Source of the DNA: Flavobacterium aquidurense
GTDB taxonomy: Bacteria; Bacteroidota; Bacteroidia; Flavobacteriales; Flavobacteriaceae
NCBI GenBank assembly: GCA_900107365.1
Contig: FNPS01000004.1
Span: 186,001 to 250,000 of the forward strand
Length of the DNA stretch: 64,000 bases
Direction of reading: 5' to 3'
The position numbers and the translations under genes were made by a program. The notes under the pieces were generated by a model that ran no database searches, was not told the origin of the DNA, and worked only from the letters and a program-made list of their open reading frames with translations. Of this stretch, positions 9,357-18,373 are shown in pieces (position 1 is the stretch's first letter; each line of letters opens with the position of its first letter).

Positions 9357-10037
9357 TTATATTTCAATTGTACTACCAATTTTAGGTAAGTAAAGTTGCA
9401 GATTGGCGTTTGAAAAATCTTTCATTGCTTTTTCATGATCCATTACAATGAAACCAAAAGTATCATAATGCACTCCCAGAATTTTATTGACACCAACCAA
9501 TCTTGAAGCTTCAATAGCTTCTTCAACTCCCATGGTGAGTCCGTCGCCAATCGGGAAAACGGCAAAATCAAGTTTGGTAAATTTTGGAATAAGCTGCATG
9601 TCTAATGTCAGGGCTGTGTCGCCGCTGTAATAGAAGTTTCCGTCTGAAGTCGTGAGCACGAAACCGCAGGCAATTCCGCCATAACTTCCATCTGAAAAAC
9701 TGCTCGGATGTTGCGCAATCACGCATTTTACTCTCCCGAAATCAAAGTCAAATTTCCCGCCCGGATTGATAGGATGCGCGTTTTCGATTCCATTTTTTAA
9801 AAGCCAGCCGTAGATTTCAAAATTTCCCAAAACCTTGGCTCCGGTATTTTTGGCGATTCTTTCAACGTCCTGAATATGGTCGTAATGTGCGTGTGAAATA
9901 AAAATATAATCGGCTTTTATGGCGTCAACATCAACATCTTTTGCTAACTCGTTTGGCGTAATAAAAGGGTCGAAAAGAATGTTTTTTCCATTGGCATAGA
10001 CAGAGAAACAGGAATGCCCGTAATAAGTTACTTTCAT
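9357..10037 (-). CDS. UPF0173 metal-dependent hydrolase (metallo-beta-lactamase fold)
   Basis: A 226-residue protein matching the UPF0173/YtkL family over its whole length. The zinc motif HAHYDH is at about residues 50-55. Further ligand His occur in IAQHPSSFSD, YYSGDTAL supplies the bridging Asp, and LGVHYDTFG ends the site. The family is widespread and uncharacterised; a hydrolytic role on a small molecule is inferred from the fold. It is a stand-alone gene with its own start about 110 bp from its neighbour. Confidence 0.85.
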   Translation of the reverse strand: MKVTYYGHSCFSVYANGKNILFDPFITPNELAKDVDVDAIKADYIFISHAHYDHIQDVERIAKNTGAKVLGNFEIYGWLLKNGIENAHPINPGGKFDFDFGRVKCVIAQHPSSFSDGSYGGIACGFVLTTSDGNFYYSGDTALTLDMQLIPKFTKLDFAVFPIGDGLTMGVEEAIEASRLVGVNKILGVHYDTFGFIVMDHEKAMKDFSNANLQLYLPKIGSTIEI

Positions 10038-10148
10038 GATAAAAATAGATTTATAAATTAATAATGACTTATAATCGAATTAGTTGTCTTCTCTTATCCA
10101 AAAAATATACCAGTGAAATTTACTTTCAATTATCTAATGATCAAACAA

Positions 10149-10895
10149 CTATTCTTCAAAAACCTTTTCGGTATCAACAGGATTGTTTTCCTGATACAGT
10201 TTTTTACCAATTTCACCACTGTCGCCCAAAGCACGACCTTTAATCAGCCAGGCGCTTCCAAAAGCAAATAGGGCAAGAGCCTCGAGAATTAAAGTAGAAT
10301 AATGGAACCATTTAAAAGTTTCAGAAATGGGAACCAGAATCACAAAAACAATAATCGAATAACCGCAAAAGCGATAAATGTTATTTTCGTTTAACATACT
10401 TTTTGAATCTTGTGTTTCATTTTCCTGACCAATCGTAAAAACGTTGATGGCTAGTAAAGCCATGATTAAGAAAAGTAAAGCTGCAAAACTATAATGAAGC
10501 CAGCCCAGCCACTTCTCAGCGTATGGAATCAAGGTGTAAGTTTTATTGAAAGAATCTTCCGGATTCATAGGAAACAGTGCTACACCAATTGCCATAATCC
10601 CGGCAATATTGGTTAGCAGATTGTCATTTTTCCAAATTGAAGGATTGCCATGACCTTTATAACGAATTAAAAATAACCCGACAGCGGCCAAAGTTCCGGT
10701 AAAGATTTCCCGAAAATTGGTGTAGTAATAATTACTGATTGAAGGTTGCAATGGTGTTTTAAAAAAAGAGATATAAGATAAACCTACTAAAAGAATTGGC
10801 AGACTGATACCCAAATACCCAATAGCACGCCTGATTCTGCGATAGGTAAAAATATCAAAGTTTTCAATTTTAACCTCTTTGTTGTTTATCTTCAT
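10149..10895 (-). CDS. Six-helix membrane protein, function unknown
   Basis: A 248-residue integral membrane protein. Hydrophobic segments lie near YLGISLPILLVGLSYISFF, IFTGTLAAVGLFLI, NIAGIMAIGVALFPM, HYSFAALLFLIMALLAI, YSIIVFVILVPI and ALALFAFGSAWLI. A conserved-looking periplasmic loop SISNYYYTNFREIF precedes helix 2, an arrangement reminiscent of DUF998-type or ceramidase-like proteins, but I cannot place it firmly. I use the ATG at 10895 (MKINNKEV); a TTG two codons upstream is less likely. Confidence 0.65.
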   Translation of the reverse strand: MKINNKEVKIENFDIFTYRRIRRAIGYLGISLPILLVGLSYISFFKTPLQPSISNYYYTNFREIFTGTLAAVGLFLIRYKGHGNPSIWKNDNLLTNIAGIMAIGVALFPMNPEDSFNKTYTLIPYAEKWLGWLHYSFAALLFLIMALLAINVFTIGQENETQDSKSMLNENNIYRFCGYSIIVFVILVPISETFKWFHYSTLILEALALFAFGSAWLIKGRALGDSGEIGKKLYQENNPVDTEKVFEE

Positions 10896-11062
10896 AGCCA
10901 ATCGATTTGGTTTTTTAGAAAGATAAAGTTAAGAGATTATTTTTTAAGTAGTTGATAATTAAATGCTAAAAGGTTTTAAGCCGTTTTTTCCGAACCTTGT
11001 TTGAGGATATTTCTCCATGGAAAAAATAGTAGACAGAGATTTTAAGAATTAAAAAGATTTTG

Positions 11063-11153
11063 TTTCACGCAGATTTCGCAGATTTGAGCAGATTTAAATA
11101 TGGATAATTTATCCGCACATATCTGCTTAAACCTTTTTACAATCTGCGTGAAA
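11063..11153. repeat. Intergenic inverted repeat (CACGCAGATT family)
   Basis: Perfect 13-nt arms, TTTCACGCAGATT (11063-11075) and its complement (11141-11153), enclose partially symmetric GCAGATTT/ATCTGC words. A related non-palindromic string (ATCCGCCTAAATCCGCG) follows at about 11270. These fill the 425-bp gap 10896-11320, where I see no gene. Confidence 0.75.
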
Positions 11154-11320
11154 AAATATTTAAGTACAGCTATTACCGTAAAAGTTGCCAATCTTTGTAG
11201 AGTTTCTAGTGTGGTTCTTCATTCCTTAGAATGACAAGTTTGCGCAGAAGAGTAAACAAAATAAAAAAATCCGCCTAAATCCGCGTCATCCGCGTGCCAT
11301 TAGTTTCAGTATTCAAAATC

Positions 11321-11785
11321 TTATTTTCTAGAAAACAAATTCTCTACAACCCAAGCCGGGCCAATCATTAAGAACTGAAGATCTTTCAAGAATGAAGGTT
11401 TTTTGCCTTCAATATTATGTCCGTAGAATTGTCCAATCCAGGCGATGACAAACACGCCGATAGAGAATATCCACAACGGTACAAACTGTCCGATATAATA
11501 GTTTACAACTAAACAAAGAGCAGATAAGATAGCGATCTTAATTGCCATTGCAACTGATAATCGAATGTAAAAAATGAGTACAAAAATTAAAACGACAGCA
11601 GCCCAATTTTCGATAATCGGAGCGTTCAGTTTTAATGTATTGGCAATTATTCCGCTTGGAATACTCATCAATAAACCCACTATCGAAAAGTAAATTGCCG
11701 GCACACAAACATAGTGAATCGCTTTGTTTTTCGGGTTCTGATGACTTACGGCATATTCTGCAAACCATTGGTCTAATGTTCTCAT
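11321..11785 (-). CDS. Mpo1-like protein (DUF962)
   Basis: A 154-residue membrane protein of the DUF962/Mpo1 family: the N-terminus RTLDQWFAEYAVSHQNPKNK followed by IHYVCVPAIYFS is the hallmark, with conserved His residues (SHQNPKNKAIH; FYGHNIEGKKPS) thought to bind iron. Four hydrophobic segments follow. Yeast Mpo1 is a dioxygenase that alpha-oxidises 2-hydroxy fatty acids; the bacterial role is untested. The C-terminal FLKDLQFLMIGPAWVVE is also typical. It is monocistronic. Confidence 0.85.
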   Translation of the reverse strand: MRTLDQWFAEYAVSHQNPKNKAIHYVCVPAIYFSIVGLLMSIPSGIIANTLKLNAPIIENWAAVVLIFVLIFYIRLSVAMAIKIAILSALCLVVNYYIGQFVPLWIFSIGVFVIAWIGQFYGHNIEGKKPSFLKDLQFLMIGPAWVVENLFSRK

Positions 11786-12077
11786 TTTTTTTGATTTAGG
11801 TATGTAAATCTAATAAAATTTGCTTCATTTTTTTCGCAGTCTGAAAGAATTGCAAATTCAAATACAAACCTTGATTTTTACAAAATGTTTTTGCATTTTT
11901 TCTTGAAAAAAGCAAATTTAACAAAGAATAGTGAGGTGATTTAACTGATAAATAGCAACTTGAAAAATGCACAAAAATCAAAGCCAAAATTTATTTGAAA
12001 TTGTGAATATCTATTTCGCAATTAATCGATTTTATTTGCGTTAAAATCTATCTTTGACATCCTTAAATTAAATAGAA

Positions 12078-12632
12078 ATGAGCGCAGTTTGGTACGAATG
12101 CAAAGTAAAATATAGAAAAACAGATGATATTGGTGGACAAAAGGTTACGACAGAACCTTATTTGGTAGATGCCATATCTTATACAGAAGCAGAAAGTAGA
12201 ATCAACGAAGAAATGGCGGCGTATGTAAGTGAAGAATTTAAAATCACGAACATCAAAGTGGCGAATTATGCTGAGATTCATCCGTTCGAAAATGCGGATC
12301 GTTGGTTTAAATCAAAAGTTTCTTTAATTGCTTTTGATGAAGAAAGTGGCAAAGAACGCAAAACGAATATGTATTTATTAGTGCAGGCGAACGATGTAAA
12401 AGAAGCCTACGATAATACTGTTTCGGTTATGAAAGGTACAATGGGCGATTATACAATCCCGGCTATATCAGAATCGCCAATTATGGATGTTTTCCCGTAT
12501 TTCAGTGGAGAAGAAGGAGATTTAGAACAAATCGAAAGATTCAATGCGCTTAAAGGTTCAAAACCAGAATTAGTAGCAGTAGGTGATATGGGCGAAAGTA
12601 TTGAAGATTTGGTTGAAGCTGATAGTGAGTAA
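12078..12632 (+). CDS. DUF4494 domain protein
   Basis: A 184-residue cytosolic protein that matches the Bacteroidota-specific DUF4494 family: WYECKVKYRKTDD at the start, then TEPYLVDAISYTEAESRI, ADRWFKSKVSLIAFDEESG and MYLLVQANDVKEAYDN. No biochemical role is established. A TATCTTTG box (12049-12056) of the Bacteroidota promoter type lies 21 bp before the start codon. A strong hairpin terminator follows 22 bp after the stop. Confidence 0.88.
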   Translation: MSAVWYECKVKYRKTDDIGGQKVTTEPYLVDAISYTEAESRINEEMAAYVSEEFKITNIKVANYAEIHPFENADRWFKSKVSLIAFDEESGKERKTNMYLLVQANDVKEAYDNTVSVMKGTMGDYTIPAISESPIMDVFPYFSGEEGDLEQIERFNALKGSKPELVAVGDMGESIEDLVEADSE

Positions 12633-12654
12633 TCCATCAAGATCATAAATTTAT

Positions 12655-12688
12655 AAAGAGGACTTTTTTGGGTCCTCTTTTTTTGTTT
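12655..12688. terminator. Terminator of the DUF4494 gene
   Basis: AAAGAGGAC (12655-12663) and its complement (12672-12680) form a 9-bp stem followed by an eight-T run. It sits between convergent genes. Confidence 0.85.
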
Positions 12689-12740
12689 AAAAAATATAAT
12701 TATTAGCTAAGTTTGCCGGAGACAATTAACAATTAATAAT

Positions 12741-13973
12741 TTACAATTGATAATTATACTCAAAAACCCCATCCCATAAAGCATCAATCGTGACAAGAGC
12801 CTTGTCTAACGAAACAACTTCCCATTTTCCATTCGTCTCAACGCCAAGACCAATGTTTGTTAGTTTATCTAAAGCATCTTTAACATCAAAATCAAGATCT
12901 GTATTTAACGTGTCTTTAAACCAGGATTCAATTTGATCATCAAGTTCTTCAGTAGTTAAAGGTTTTTCGCTTTTGTATAAAAACGTATACGCTAAAATGG
13001 TTTCCTTAAGTACTTCTTCTTCAGATGAATTTAAAAGAGAATAAAAAGCACCACTGTTATTTCCGAGATTTTTAAAATACAAACTGTCTGAAAGTATTTT
13101 CGAGTATCGAATTTTCTTATTTACAAAATTGTTGTATTGACGAAAACAATAAAGAGATAGAATTCCTAATGCGATTAATCCCTGATTTAAGGAAGTCTTA
13201 CTGTTCAACAAATCAATCGCTTCGCCAGTTTCATAAGCGCCATACATATTAATCAATGCCGGAATTACTTTCGCACTTAACAATGAAATTCCACCAAAAA
13301 TTCCCGGAATCCAAAGCAACATTTTATCTTTCAGAGACATTCTCGGAATGGCGTTTGGAAAAATGGTTTCCAAATCATTTTTAGGAACACGTTTAAAGAT
13401 TTTCAAAACAACCGAACCCGGTTCAATTGGCATTTTGCCGAATTTAACTTTCTTTTCTTTTAGAAAATTAGTGTCGTTGTAATGCAGGTAAATCAGTACA
13501 CGATCGTAATATTCGATTTCGACTTCTTTCTTCCAAAAAAAATATTTCTTTACCTTTTCTTTTGCTGTATGCTGCCCGCGAACATAGAATTCATAATCTT
13601 TAAAAGCATTAAAATCAATAGAAAGATTTAGGCCAATTAAATCTGATTCCTTAAAAGCAATATCTAAAGTTTCCTGATCAATACGTGTATAATTTCCGAG
13701 TTCTAAAACGGTTAAAAGTGTTTTTTTGAAAACCAAAAAATCACTTTTTCCTATGAAGTTTTTACGTTCTTTATTGCTTAAATCCGGATCGAACAAAGCG
13801 TAGTTTTGTTTCAGGTTTCGATTTAGATTAAAAGCTTCGTAATGGTAATAATGCTCGATAATATCGAATAATTTTTTAAAATCATCAGCCTTTTTAGGAT
13901 CTTGGGCAAAAGCAGTAAGTTGTTGTTCGAGTAAGAATTCCTTATTAAAGGGAATATAATGTTCTCGTGTCAT
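12741..13973 (-). CDS. TMEM143-like DUF3754 protein
   Basis: A 410-residue protein with the DUF3754 architecture: an N-terminal helical part beginning TREHYIPFNKEFLLEQQL, a central beta-rich region (EIEYYDRVLIYLHYND; PGSVVLKIFKRVPKNDLE), then two hydrophobic helices (LLWIPGIFGGISLLSAKVIP; QGLIALGILSLYCFRQY) and a C-terminal soluble domain. Eukaryotic TMEM143 is a mitochondrial membrane protein of unknown role, and bacterial members are also uncharacterised. A short duplicate of its 5' end lies upstream at 14708-14773. The AT-rich 5' flank contains AAAGGTTCA-type repeat words. Confidence 0.8.
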   Translation of the reverse strand: MTREHYIPFNKEFLLEQQLTAFAQDPKKADDFKKLFDIIEHYYHYEAFNLNRNLKQNYALFDPDLSNKERKNFIGKSDFLVFKKTLLTVLELGNYTRIDQETLDIAFKESDLIGLNLSIDFNAFKDYEFYVRGQHTAKEKVKKYFFWKKEVEIEYYDRVLIYLHYNDTNFLKEKKVKFGKMPIEPGSVVLKIFKRVPKNDLETIFPNAIPRMSLKDKMLLWIPGIFGGISLLSAKVIPALINMYGAYETGEAIDLLNSKTSLNQGLIALGILSLYCFRQYNNFVNKKIRYSKILSDSLYFKNLGNNSGAFYSLLNSSEEEVLKETILAYTFLYKSEKPLTTEELDDQIESWFKDTLNTDLDFDVKDALDKLTNIGLGVETNGKWEVVSLDKALVTIDALWDGVFEYNYQL

Positions 13974-14129
13974 GTTTTGTGTTTCTTGGGGTACTAAGGT
14001 TCAAAGATACATCTTTTTTAAAGGTTCATAGGTTCATAGTGACAAAGGTGCAAAGGTTTTTTCTTAAAGATTTAAAGGTTATATTTAGTTTGTTATCATG
14101 AGATTAAAAGCTAACTAACTAATTACACT

Positions 14130-14507
14130 CTACTGTAGAGATAGTTCTGTTTCAGTATGTAATGCACAAACCCAATTATTATTTTCTTTAATCCAGGTGG
14201 AAGTACAAACACATTTCATGGAGGTGTTTTGTTTATTGTCCGCCATTTCTAATTCTATTTGGTATGCTGCCACTGCTGTATTTTCAGTAAGTAATTGCGT
14301 TTCTACATCAGAAATAGTCAATACTTTTATTTTATTACCATCAGTTGATTCAAACATCTTTTTAAAGGTGGCTTCATCTACACTTTGCAGACCCGTTTTG
14401 CCAGCTATTATACAAGGAAAATGAGTAAGATTTTTTACCGTTTCATAATCGTGATTTTCCATTCCCTGCCAGTATTTTTTTTCCAGTTCAATAATTTGCG
14501 TTTCCAT
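14130..14507 (-). CDS. NTF2-like / SnoaL-like protein
   Basis: A 125-residue protein of the NTF2-like superfamily (DUF4440/SnoaL-like). The N-terminal helix EKKYWQGMENHDYETVKNL leads to the FPCIIAGKTG strand, then SVDEATFKKMF and the curved sheet (VAAYQIELEMADNKQ; CTSTWIKENNNWVCALHTET). Such cone-shaped folds act as ketosteroid-isomerase-like enzymes or as ligand-binding proteins, and no catalytic residue is assignable here. No signal peptide is present. It is monocistronic. Confidence 0.8.
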   Translation of the reverse strand: METQIIELEKKYWQGMENHDYETVKNLTHFPCIIAGKTGLQSVDEATFKKMFESTDGNKIKVLTISDVETQLLTENTAVAAYQIELEMADNKQNTSMKCVCTSTWIKENNNWVCALHTETELSLQ

Positions 14508-14707
14508 AATTATCTTTACTTAGGTTAAACAGTAATACAAAGTTTACAATAATATTAAAATACATCTACACTTTTAACATAGATTTAATGGATTGTGAGA
14601 AGAATAATATATTGATTATAAGATGATTTGCATAAAAATTCGGAGATTATATTATCTTAATTTATTCTTTTTCCAGCTCAAAATTAGCCAATATGTGGAT
14701 CTTGAAA

Positions 14708-14773
14708 GAAAGTAGAAATTTGTTGTTCGTGTAAGGATTCCTTATTAAAGGGAATATAACATTCTAGTGTCAT
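14708..14773 (-). pseudogene. Orphan 5' fragment of a DUF3754-type gene
   Basis: On the minus strand this stretch reads MTLECYIPFNKESLHEQQ and a few further codons, matching the first about 22 residues of the intact protein encoded at 12741-13973 (MTREHYIPFNKEFLLEQQ). The similarity stops on both sides. It is the start of a lost tandem copy or a short duplication. It lies in the 378-bp gap 14508-14885, which otherwise holds only a terminator. Confidence 0.75.
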
Positions 14774-14820
14774 ATCAATTTGGGCTTGATTATCCTGGCA
14801 TTTACAGAACGCAAAAAAAT

Positions 14821-14860
14821 ACCACCCGAAATTTGATTTTTGGGTGGTAAATTTGATTTT
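14821..14860 (-). terminator. Terminator of the exported-protein pair
   Basis: ACCACCC (14821-14827) pairs with GGGTGGT (14842-14848), with additional AAATTTGA/TCAAATTT pairing. On the minus strand it is followed by TATTTTTTTG and lies 26 bp after the stop at 14886. Confidence 0.75.
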
Positions 14861-14885
14861 TTTTAGTTTTAAAGAGACAGTATCT

Positions 14886-15437
14886 TTATAGTTGGTTGCT
14901 TTTATTAACCTTTATAAAGCTGCTTTCATTTGCTGCATCAAGTTGTTTTCTTTGGTCAGAGGTTAAAAATGCTTTTACATTTTCAGAAAGCTGTGTTGAT
15001 AATTGGGTATATTGAGTTTTTTTATCATCATCATTTAGTGCAGAATTAGTAAATAACTTGTCCATTTTTGCGTAAGATGAAAAACATGTTTTTGCTATTT
15101 TATTTTCTTGTTGTTTTGATAAAGAAACGATTTGTTTCATTTCGTCAGTTATTGCTTTCATCATTGTATATTGATGATATTGCTTTTGCTGAGTCGGTTT
15201 TAAGATACTATCTATAGCCGTTTGTTGCTGGACAGCAGCCACTAAATATGCTTGTTTGCTTTTTTTATAATTTAGATTTTCTTGCCATTGCTTTTCTATC
15301 AACCTAATTGCACTAACCTGTTTTGTCGTTAAATCAGTATACTTATAGACATCGTCACTGTTGTGAATTTTTATTTCTTGTGCCTTTATGGTTATTGTTG
15401 CACAAAAAAACAGTAATCCTGAGATATATTTTTTCAT
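14886..15437 (-). CDS. Exported helical protein, hypothetical
   Basis: A 183-residue protein with a signal peptide (MKKYISGLLFFCATITIKAQ). The mature part is almost entirely helical, and the pattern LTTKQVSAIRLIEKQWQ plus LTSDQRKQLDAA resembles the LTxEQ motifs of CpxP/Spy-like periplasmic proteins, although I would not assign it to that family. It is the second gene of a likely operon with the gene at 15480-16463 (42 bp apart) and is followed by a terminator. Confidence 0.6.
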   Translation of the reverse strand: MKKYISGLLFFCATITIKAQEIKIHNSDDVYKYTDLTTKQVSAIRLIEKQWQENLNYKKSKQAYLVAAVQQQTAIDSILKPTQQKQYHQYTMMKAITDEMKQIVSLSKQQENKIAKTCFSSYAKMDKLFTNSALNDDDKKTQYTQLSTQLSENVKAFLTSDQRKQLDAANESSFIKVNKSNQL

Positions 15438-15479
15438 TATTTATTTACTGTTAGTATTGTTCAATTAAACAGTTATGAT

Positions 15480-16463
15480 TTAATCAGGGATTAATGTGCC
15501 CATTAATGTTGATGGACAAGTATTTCCTTCCCATGAATAGGTACCTCCACAAGATCCTGGAGTATTTGCGGAATTATAGAAATCAGATATACTTACTGTA
15601 AAATTATATTTAGTGCCCTTAACTACATTTATTCGGGTAAGTAAGGTTGTACACTCAGGATTAGTTCCGATATTAAAAGACCCCATTGGTGTTGACATAC
15701 CTGTCGCAATTGTTGATCCATTTGAAAGCAAATTAATTTGTGTATTTGTAAATGCAAGTGTAGCTGACATTTGGTATGAAGTATAACTTAGCCAGGTATA
15801 AGCTGCTAACTGCAGTATTAATTTTCCCGTTGCAGGTGCTGTATAACTGATATTAGTAAGGCCAGGAACAGCAGATGGTGATGATGTTGGAGCTCCTGCT
15901 GAGCTTTTGCCTGAACTTTGTACAAAAAATGCAATACTAGAAGATCCTGGTATATTTGCTAAAGGTTTCCAGATTATATTTCCTGCATTATCTGCAGACG
16001 TGGCAACATAACCAGTTCCCGGTGCTAGACCATCAAGACCTTGACTAATTTGTGCTGTTTGTGTACTTGTTTTGCCGGTTGCCGTGATATTTGCGGCATT
16101 ATTTATATTTTTCCCATTCATTAACAAATCTTTTGTTGCAGAATGATCTCCTAAGTTATCACCACCAAAGTTTGCTCGTGACACATATTTTAAAACGCCA
16201 TTAGCATCACTTACTAATACATTATCAGTAGCAGCACCTGCTTGCAATCCTTGAATGGCGAGAGTATAAGCAGAAGTTGTGGTTAGAACAGAAGATTTCA
16301 TTAAAGTGCCTCCTAATTGGATGTAACCATCGCTTGCTGTCAAACCATTATTTGCGTAAGGACTAATATTTAATTTTTCTCCATATTGTGTTACTACTGT
16401 TTTTGTCTGAGCTATTATGAATCCACATTGGATTAATAACAATAAGCATATTAATTTTTTCAT
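15480..16463 (-). CDS. Exported surface or fibre-like hypothetical protein
   Basis: A 327-residue exported protein. I place the start at 16463 (MKKLICLLLLIQCGFIIAQ), because this gives a textbook signal peptide; an in-frame ATG at 16502 would add 13 residues before it. The mature N-terminal half carries strings such as GYIQLGGTL and TDNVLVSDANGVLKYV, which recur in Bacteroidota surface/tail-fibre-like proteins. The C-terminal half (about 190-327) is a Ser/Thr/Gly-rich beta sandwich with three Cys, TCPST near the end. It has no type IX C-terminal signal that I can recognise. It is transcribed with the gene downstream. Confidence 0.65.
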   Translation of the reverse strand: MKKLICLLLLIQCGFIIAQTKTVVTQYGEKLNISPYANNGLTASDGYIQLGGTLMKSSVLTTTSAYTLAIQGLQAGAATDNVLVSDANGVLKYVSRANFGGDNLGDHSATKDLLMNGKNINNAANITATGKTSTQTAQISQGLDGLAPGTGYVATSADNAGNIIWKPLANIPGSSSIAFFVQSSGKSSAGAPTSSPSAVPGLTNISYTAPATGKLILQLAAYTWLSYTSYQMSATLAFTNTQINLLSNGSTIATGMSTPMGSFNIGTNPECTTLLTRINVVKGTKYNFTVSISDFYNSANTPGSCGGTYSWEGNTCPSTLMGTLIPD

Positions 16464-16814
16464 TTTAAATAATTTAGCTGTTTTTAGAATTTTAATGATC
16501 AAATACCAGGAATAAAATTTTTTAGTTTTAAGTCGTAAAAATCAGTGCAAAATTAATGTGTTAATGCGGGGGTTTTTGTCTGAGAAAGTTTAAGTTATAA
16601 TAGAATAGGGTTATTTTATTTTGGTTTTAAATTACTTAAAATAAGAGTGTTAGTAGGTAGTATCAGGTTTAAATAAAAAAGATCTGATAGTATATATAAG
16701 CGTCAGTTTGAAGCAAAGAGGACTTGAAACATAGAATTGTCCTTAAGAAGTTGGTACAAAAATCTGCTTATTATCTTTAGATTTAAAATTAATTCTCAAT
16801 TTTAGATATAAAAA

Positions 16815-16920
16815 AAGCGCAAATACCAGGATACTTGCGCTTAAAAAAAAACTATTTGGCAACGGTTAAAGTTCAAAAAAATAAAAGTGAGAACCTATCG
16901 TTACCGATCGTCTCACTTTT
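16815..16920. other. Two hairpins in a gene-free divergent region (16464-17196)
   Basis: This 733-bp gap separates two divergently transcribed genes. It contains AAGCGCAA/TTGCGCTT (16815-16842) followed by an A-rich run, and AAAAGTGAGA/TCTCACTTTT (16883-16920). Both look like terminators, although no protein gene ends here. I see no credible ORF. A short untranslated RNA or a decayed gene is possible. Confidence 0.45.
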
Positions 16921-17196
16921 GCCCCAAAAAATAGTATTAAACAATCAAGGTCTTCTACCTACTGAAAACCATGATAAAATATGTTCCACCATATGGATGC
17001 AAGTATAGGAATTAATAAGAACTAAGCATCAGGTATTTATACGGGTTTTTATTTAGTAAGTATTGTTTTTTCTTGTTTATATTTCTTCTTAAAAATTACA
17101 ACTGGCAAAAGTAGAATCTCATTCGTCAAACTCTTCTTAATAAAACTACAATTGTGACAGGAGCTATTTCTATTAGCCTACCTTACAAAAAAACAA

Positions 17197-17805
17197 ATGG
17201 GCATAGAAGAGAAGGTTAGGAGCGTAGAAGTACTGTTTGATCGTCTTGAAATTGAAATTAAAACCTTTCAGTCTGAAACAGATTTACATTGTAATGCTGG
17301 TTGTGGCAAATGCTGTTCGACGCCTAGTATTGATGCTTCTCCATTAGAGTTTTTACCGTGGGCATTTCATTTATTTTTGAATGGCAAAGCCGAAGAAACC
17401 TTAAAAGAGTTAAACAGCATTGCTGCTAAAAATTGTTTTTTATACCGCTCACTTTCCATTCTGGAATACCACAAAGGAAGTTGCAGTAATTACCGTTATC
17501 GCGGTTTAATTTGCCGTCTTTTTGGTTACGGTGCCACGACAGATAAATTTGGAAAACTAAGATTAGCCACGTGCAAAATTATAAAAGAAGAACAGCAAGA
17601 AAACTTTATGAAAGCAGAAGAATCGATTAACAAAGGAACAGCTATTCCTGTTTTTACCCATTATTATATGCAGTTAGCGCAAATTGATCTTAGAATGGGC
17701 GTTACCTTGCTTCCCATAAATGATGCTTTGAAAATAGCGATTGAAGAAGTTTTGCATTATTATGCTTACAGGCCATTTCCTGGTGGGTTGGAGCATATTG
17801 CTTAA
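17197..17805 (+). CDS. YkgJ-type Cys-cluster protein
   Basis: A 202-residue cytosolic protein with the CxxxCxxCC signature (CNAGCGKCC at about residues 32-40), further Cys in KGSCSNY and a conserved RGLICRLFGYG with ATCKI. This is the UPF0153/YkgJ family (CxxCxxCC, zinc- or iron-chelating), of unknown function. The gene is monocistronic. Its predicted start, MGIEEKVRSVE, follows an AT-rich leader. Confidence 0.82.
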   Translation: MGIEEKVRSVEVLFDRLEIEIKTFQSETDLHCNAGCGKCCSTPSIDASPLEFLPWAFHLFLNGKAEETLKELNSIAAKNCFLYRSLSILEYHKGSCSNYRYRGLICRLFGYGATTDKFGKLRLATCKIIKEEQQENFMKAEESINKGTAIPVFTHYYMQLAQIDLRMGVTLLPINDALKIAIEEVLHYYAYRPFPGGLEHIA

Positions 17806-17956
17806 AGTGAAAAAATAGTTTTGGAACGACTCATCACATGGATATTACGCAACGTAACATCAAAAATCCTGCAATAGGTTTATTCCTTATTGTTGTAAAT
17901 TTGATTGACATGATTTGACAAGTAATCCAATCATTTTAAACAAAATCATAATAGAT

Positions 17957-18373
17957 ATGGAAAATACAACCACTACCAAAACTCAAAATTTCTTCAGAAT
18001 ACTTTTAGGACTCTTTATGATTACCGCAGCAATGGGGCATTTTAGTTTTCAGCGAATTGATTTTCAGGCACAAGTTCCGAATTGGGTTCCGATGGATAAA
18101 GATCTTGTAGTAGTACTTTCGGGAATTGTAGAATTGGCAATTGGCCTGACGCTGATTTTTCTAACCCGTTATAAAGTACAAATAGGTATTGGGCTTGCTG
18201 TATTTTATGTGCTGGTTTTTCCTGGAAATATTGCTCAATATCTAAACGGAACAGACGCTCTGGGCATGAACACGGATCAGGCCCGATTGATTCGTTTGTT
18301 TTTTCAGCCTGTTTTGATTTTGTGGGCTCTGTGGAGTACGGGGGCGTTGGCTTTTTTGAAAAAGAAAATTTAG
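17957..18373 (+). CDS. DoxX-like four-helix membrane protein
   Basis: A 138-residue membrane protein with four hydrophobic helices (FFRILLGLFMITAAMGHF, VVVLSGIVELAIGLTLIFL, IGIGLAVFYVLVFPGNI, LFFQPVLILWALWSTGAL). GH after helix 1 and the FPGNIAQYL loop match the DoxX/DUF4267-like group, whose members relate to quinone or thiosulfate oxidoreductase subunits, but most are uncharacterised. I use the ATG at 17957 (MENTTTTK), 42 bp inside a longer frame, because the upstream residues are not typical of the family. Confidence 0.75.
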   Translation: MENTTTTKTQNFFRILLGLFMITAAMGHFSFQRIDFQAQVPNWVPMDKDLVVVLSGIVELAIGLTLIFLTRYKVQIGIGLAVFYVLVFPGNIAQYLNGTDALGMNTDQARLIRLFFQPVLILWALWSTGALAFLKKKI

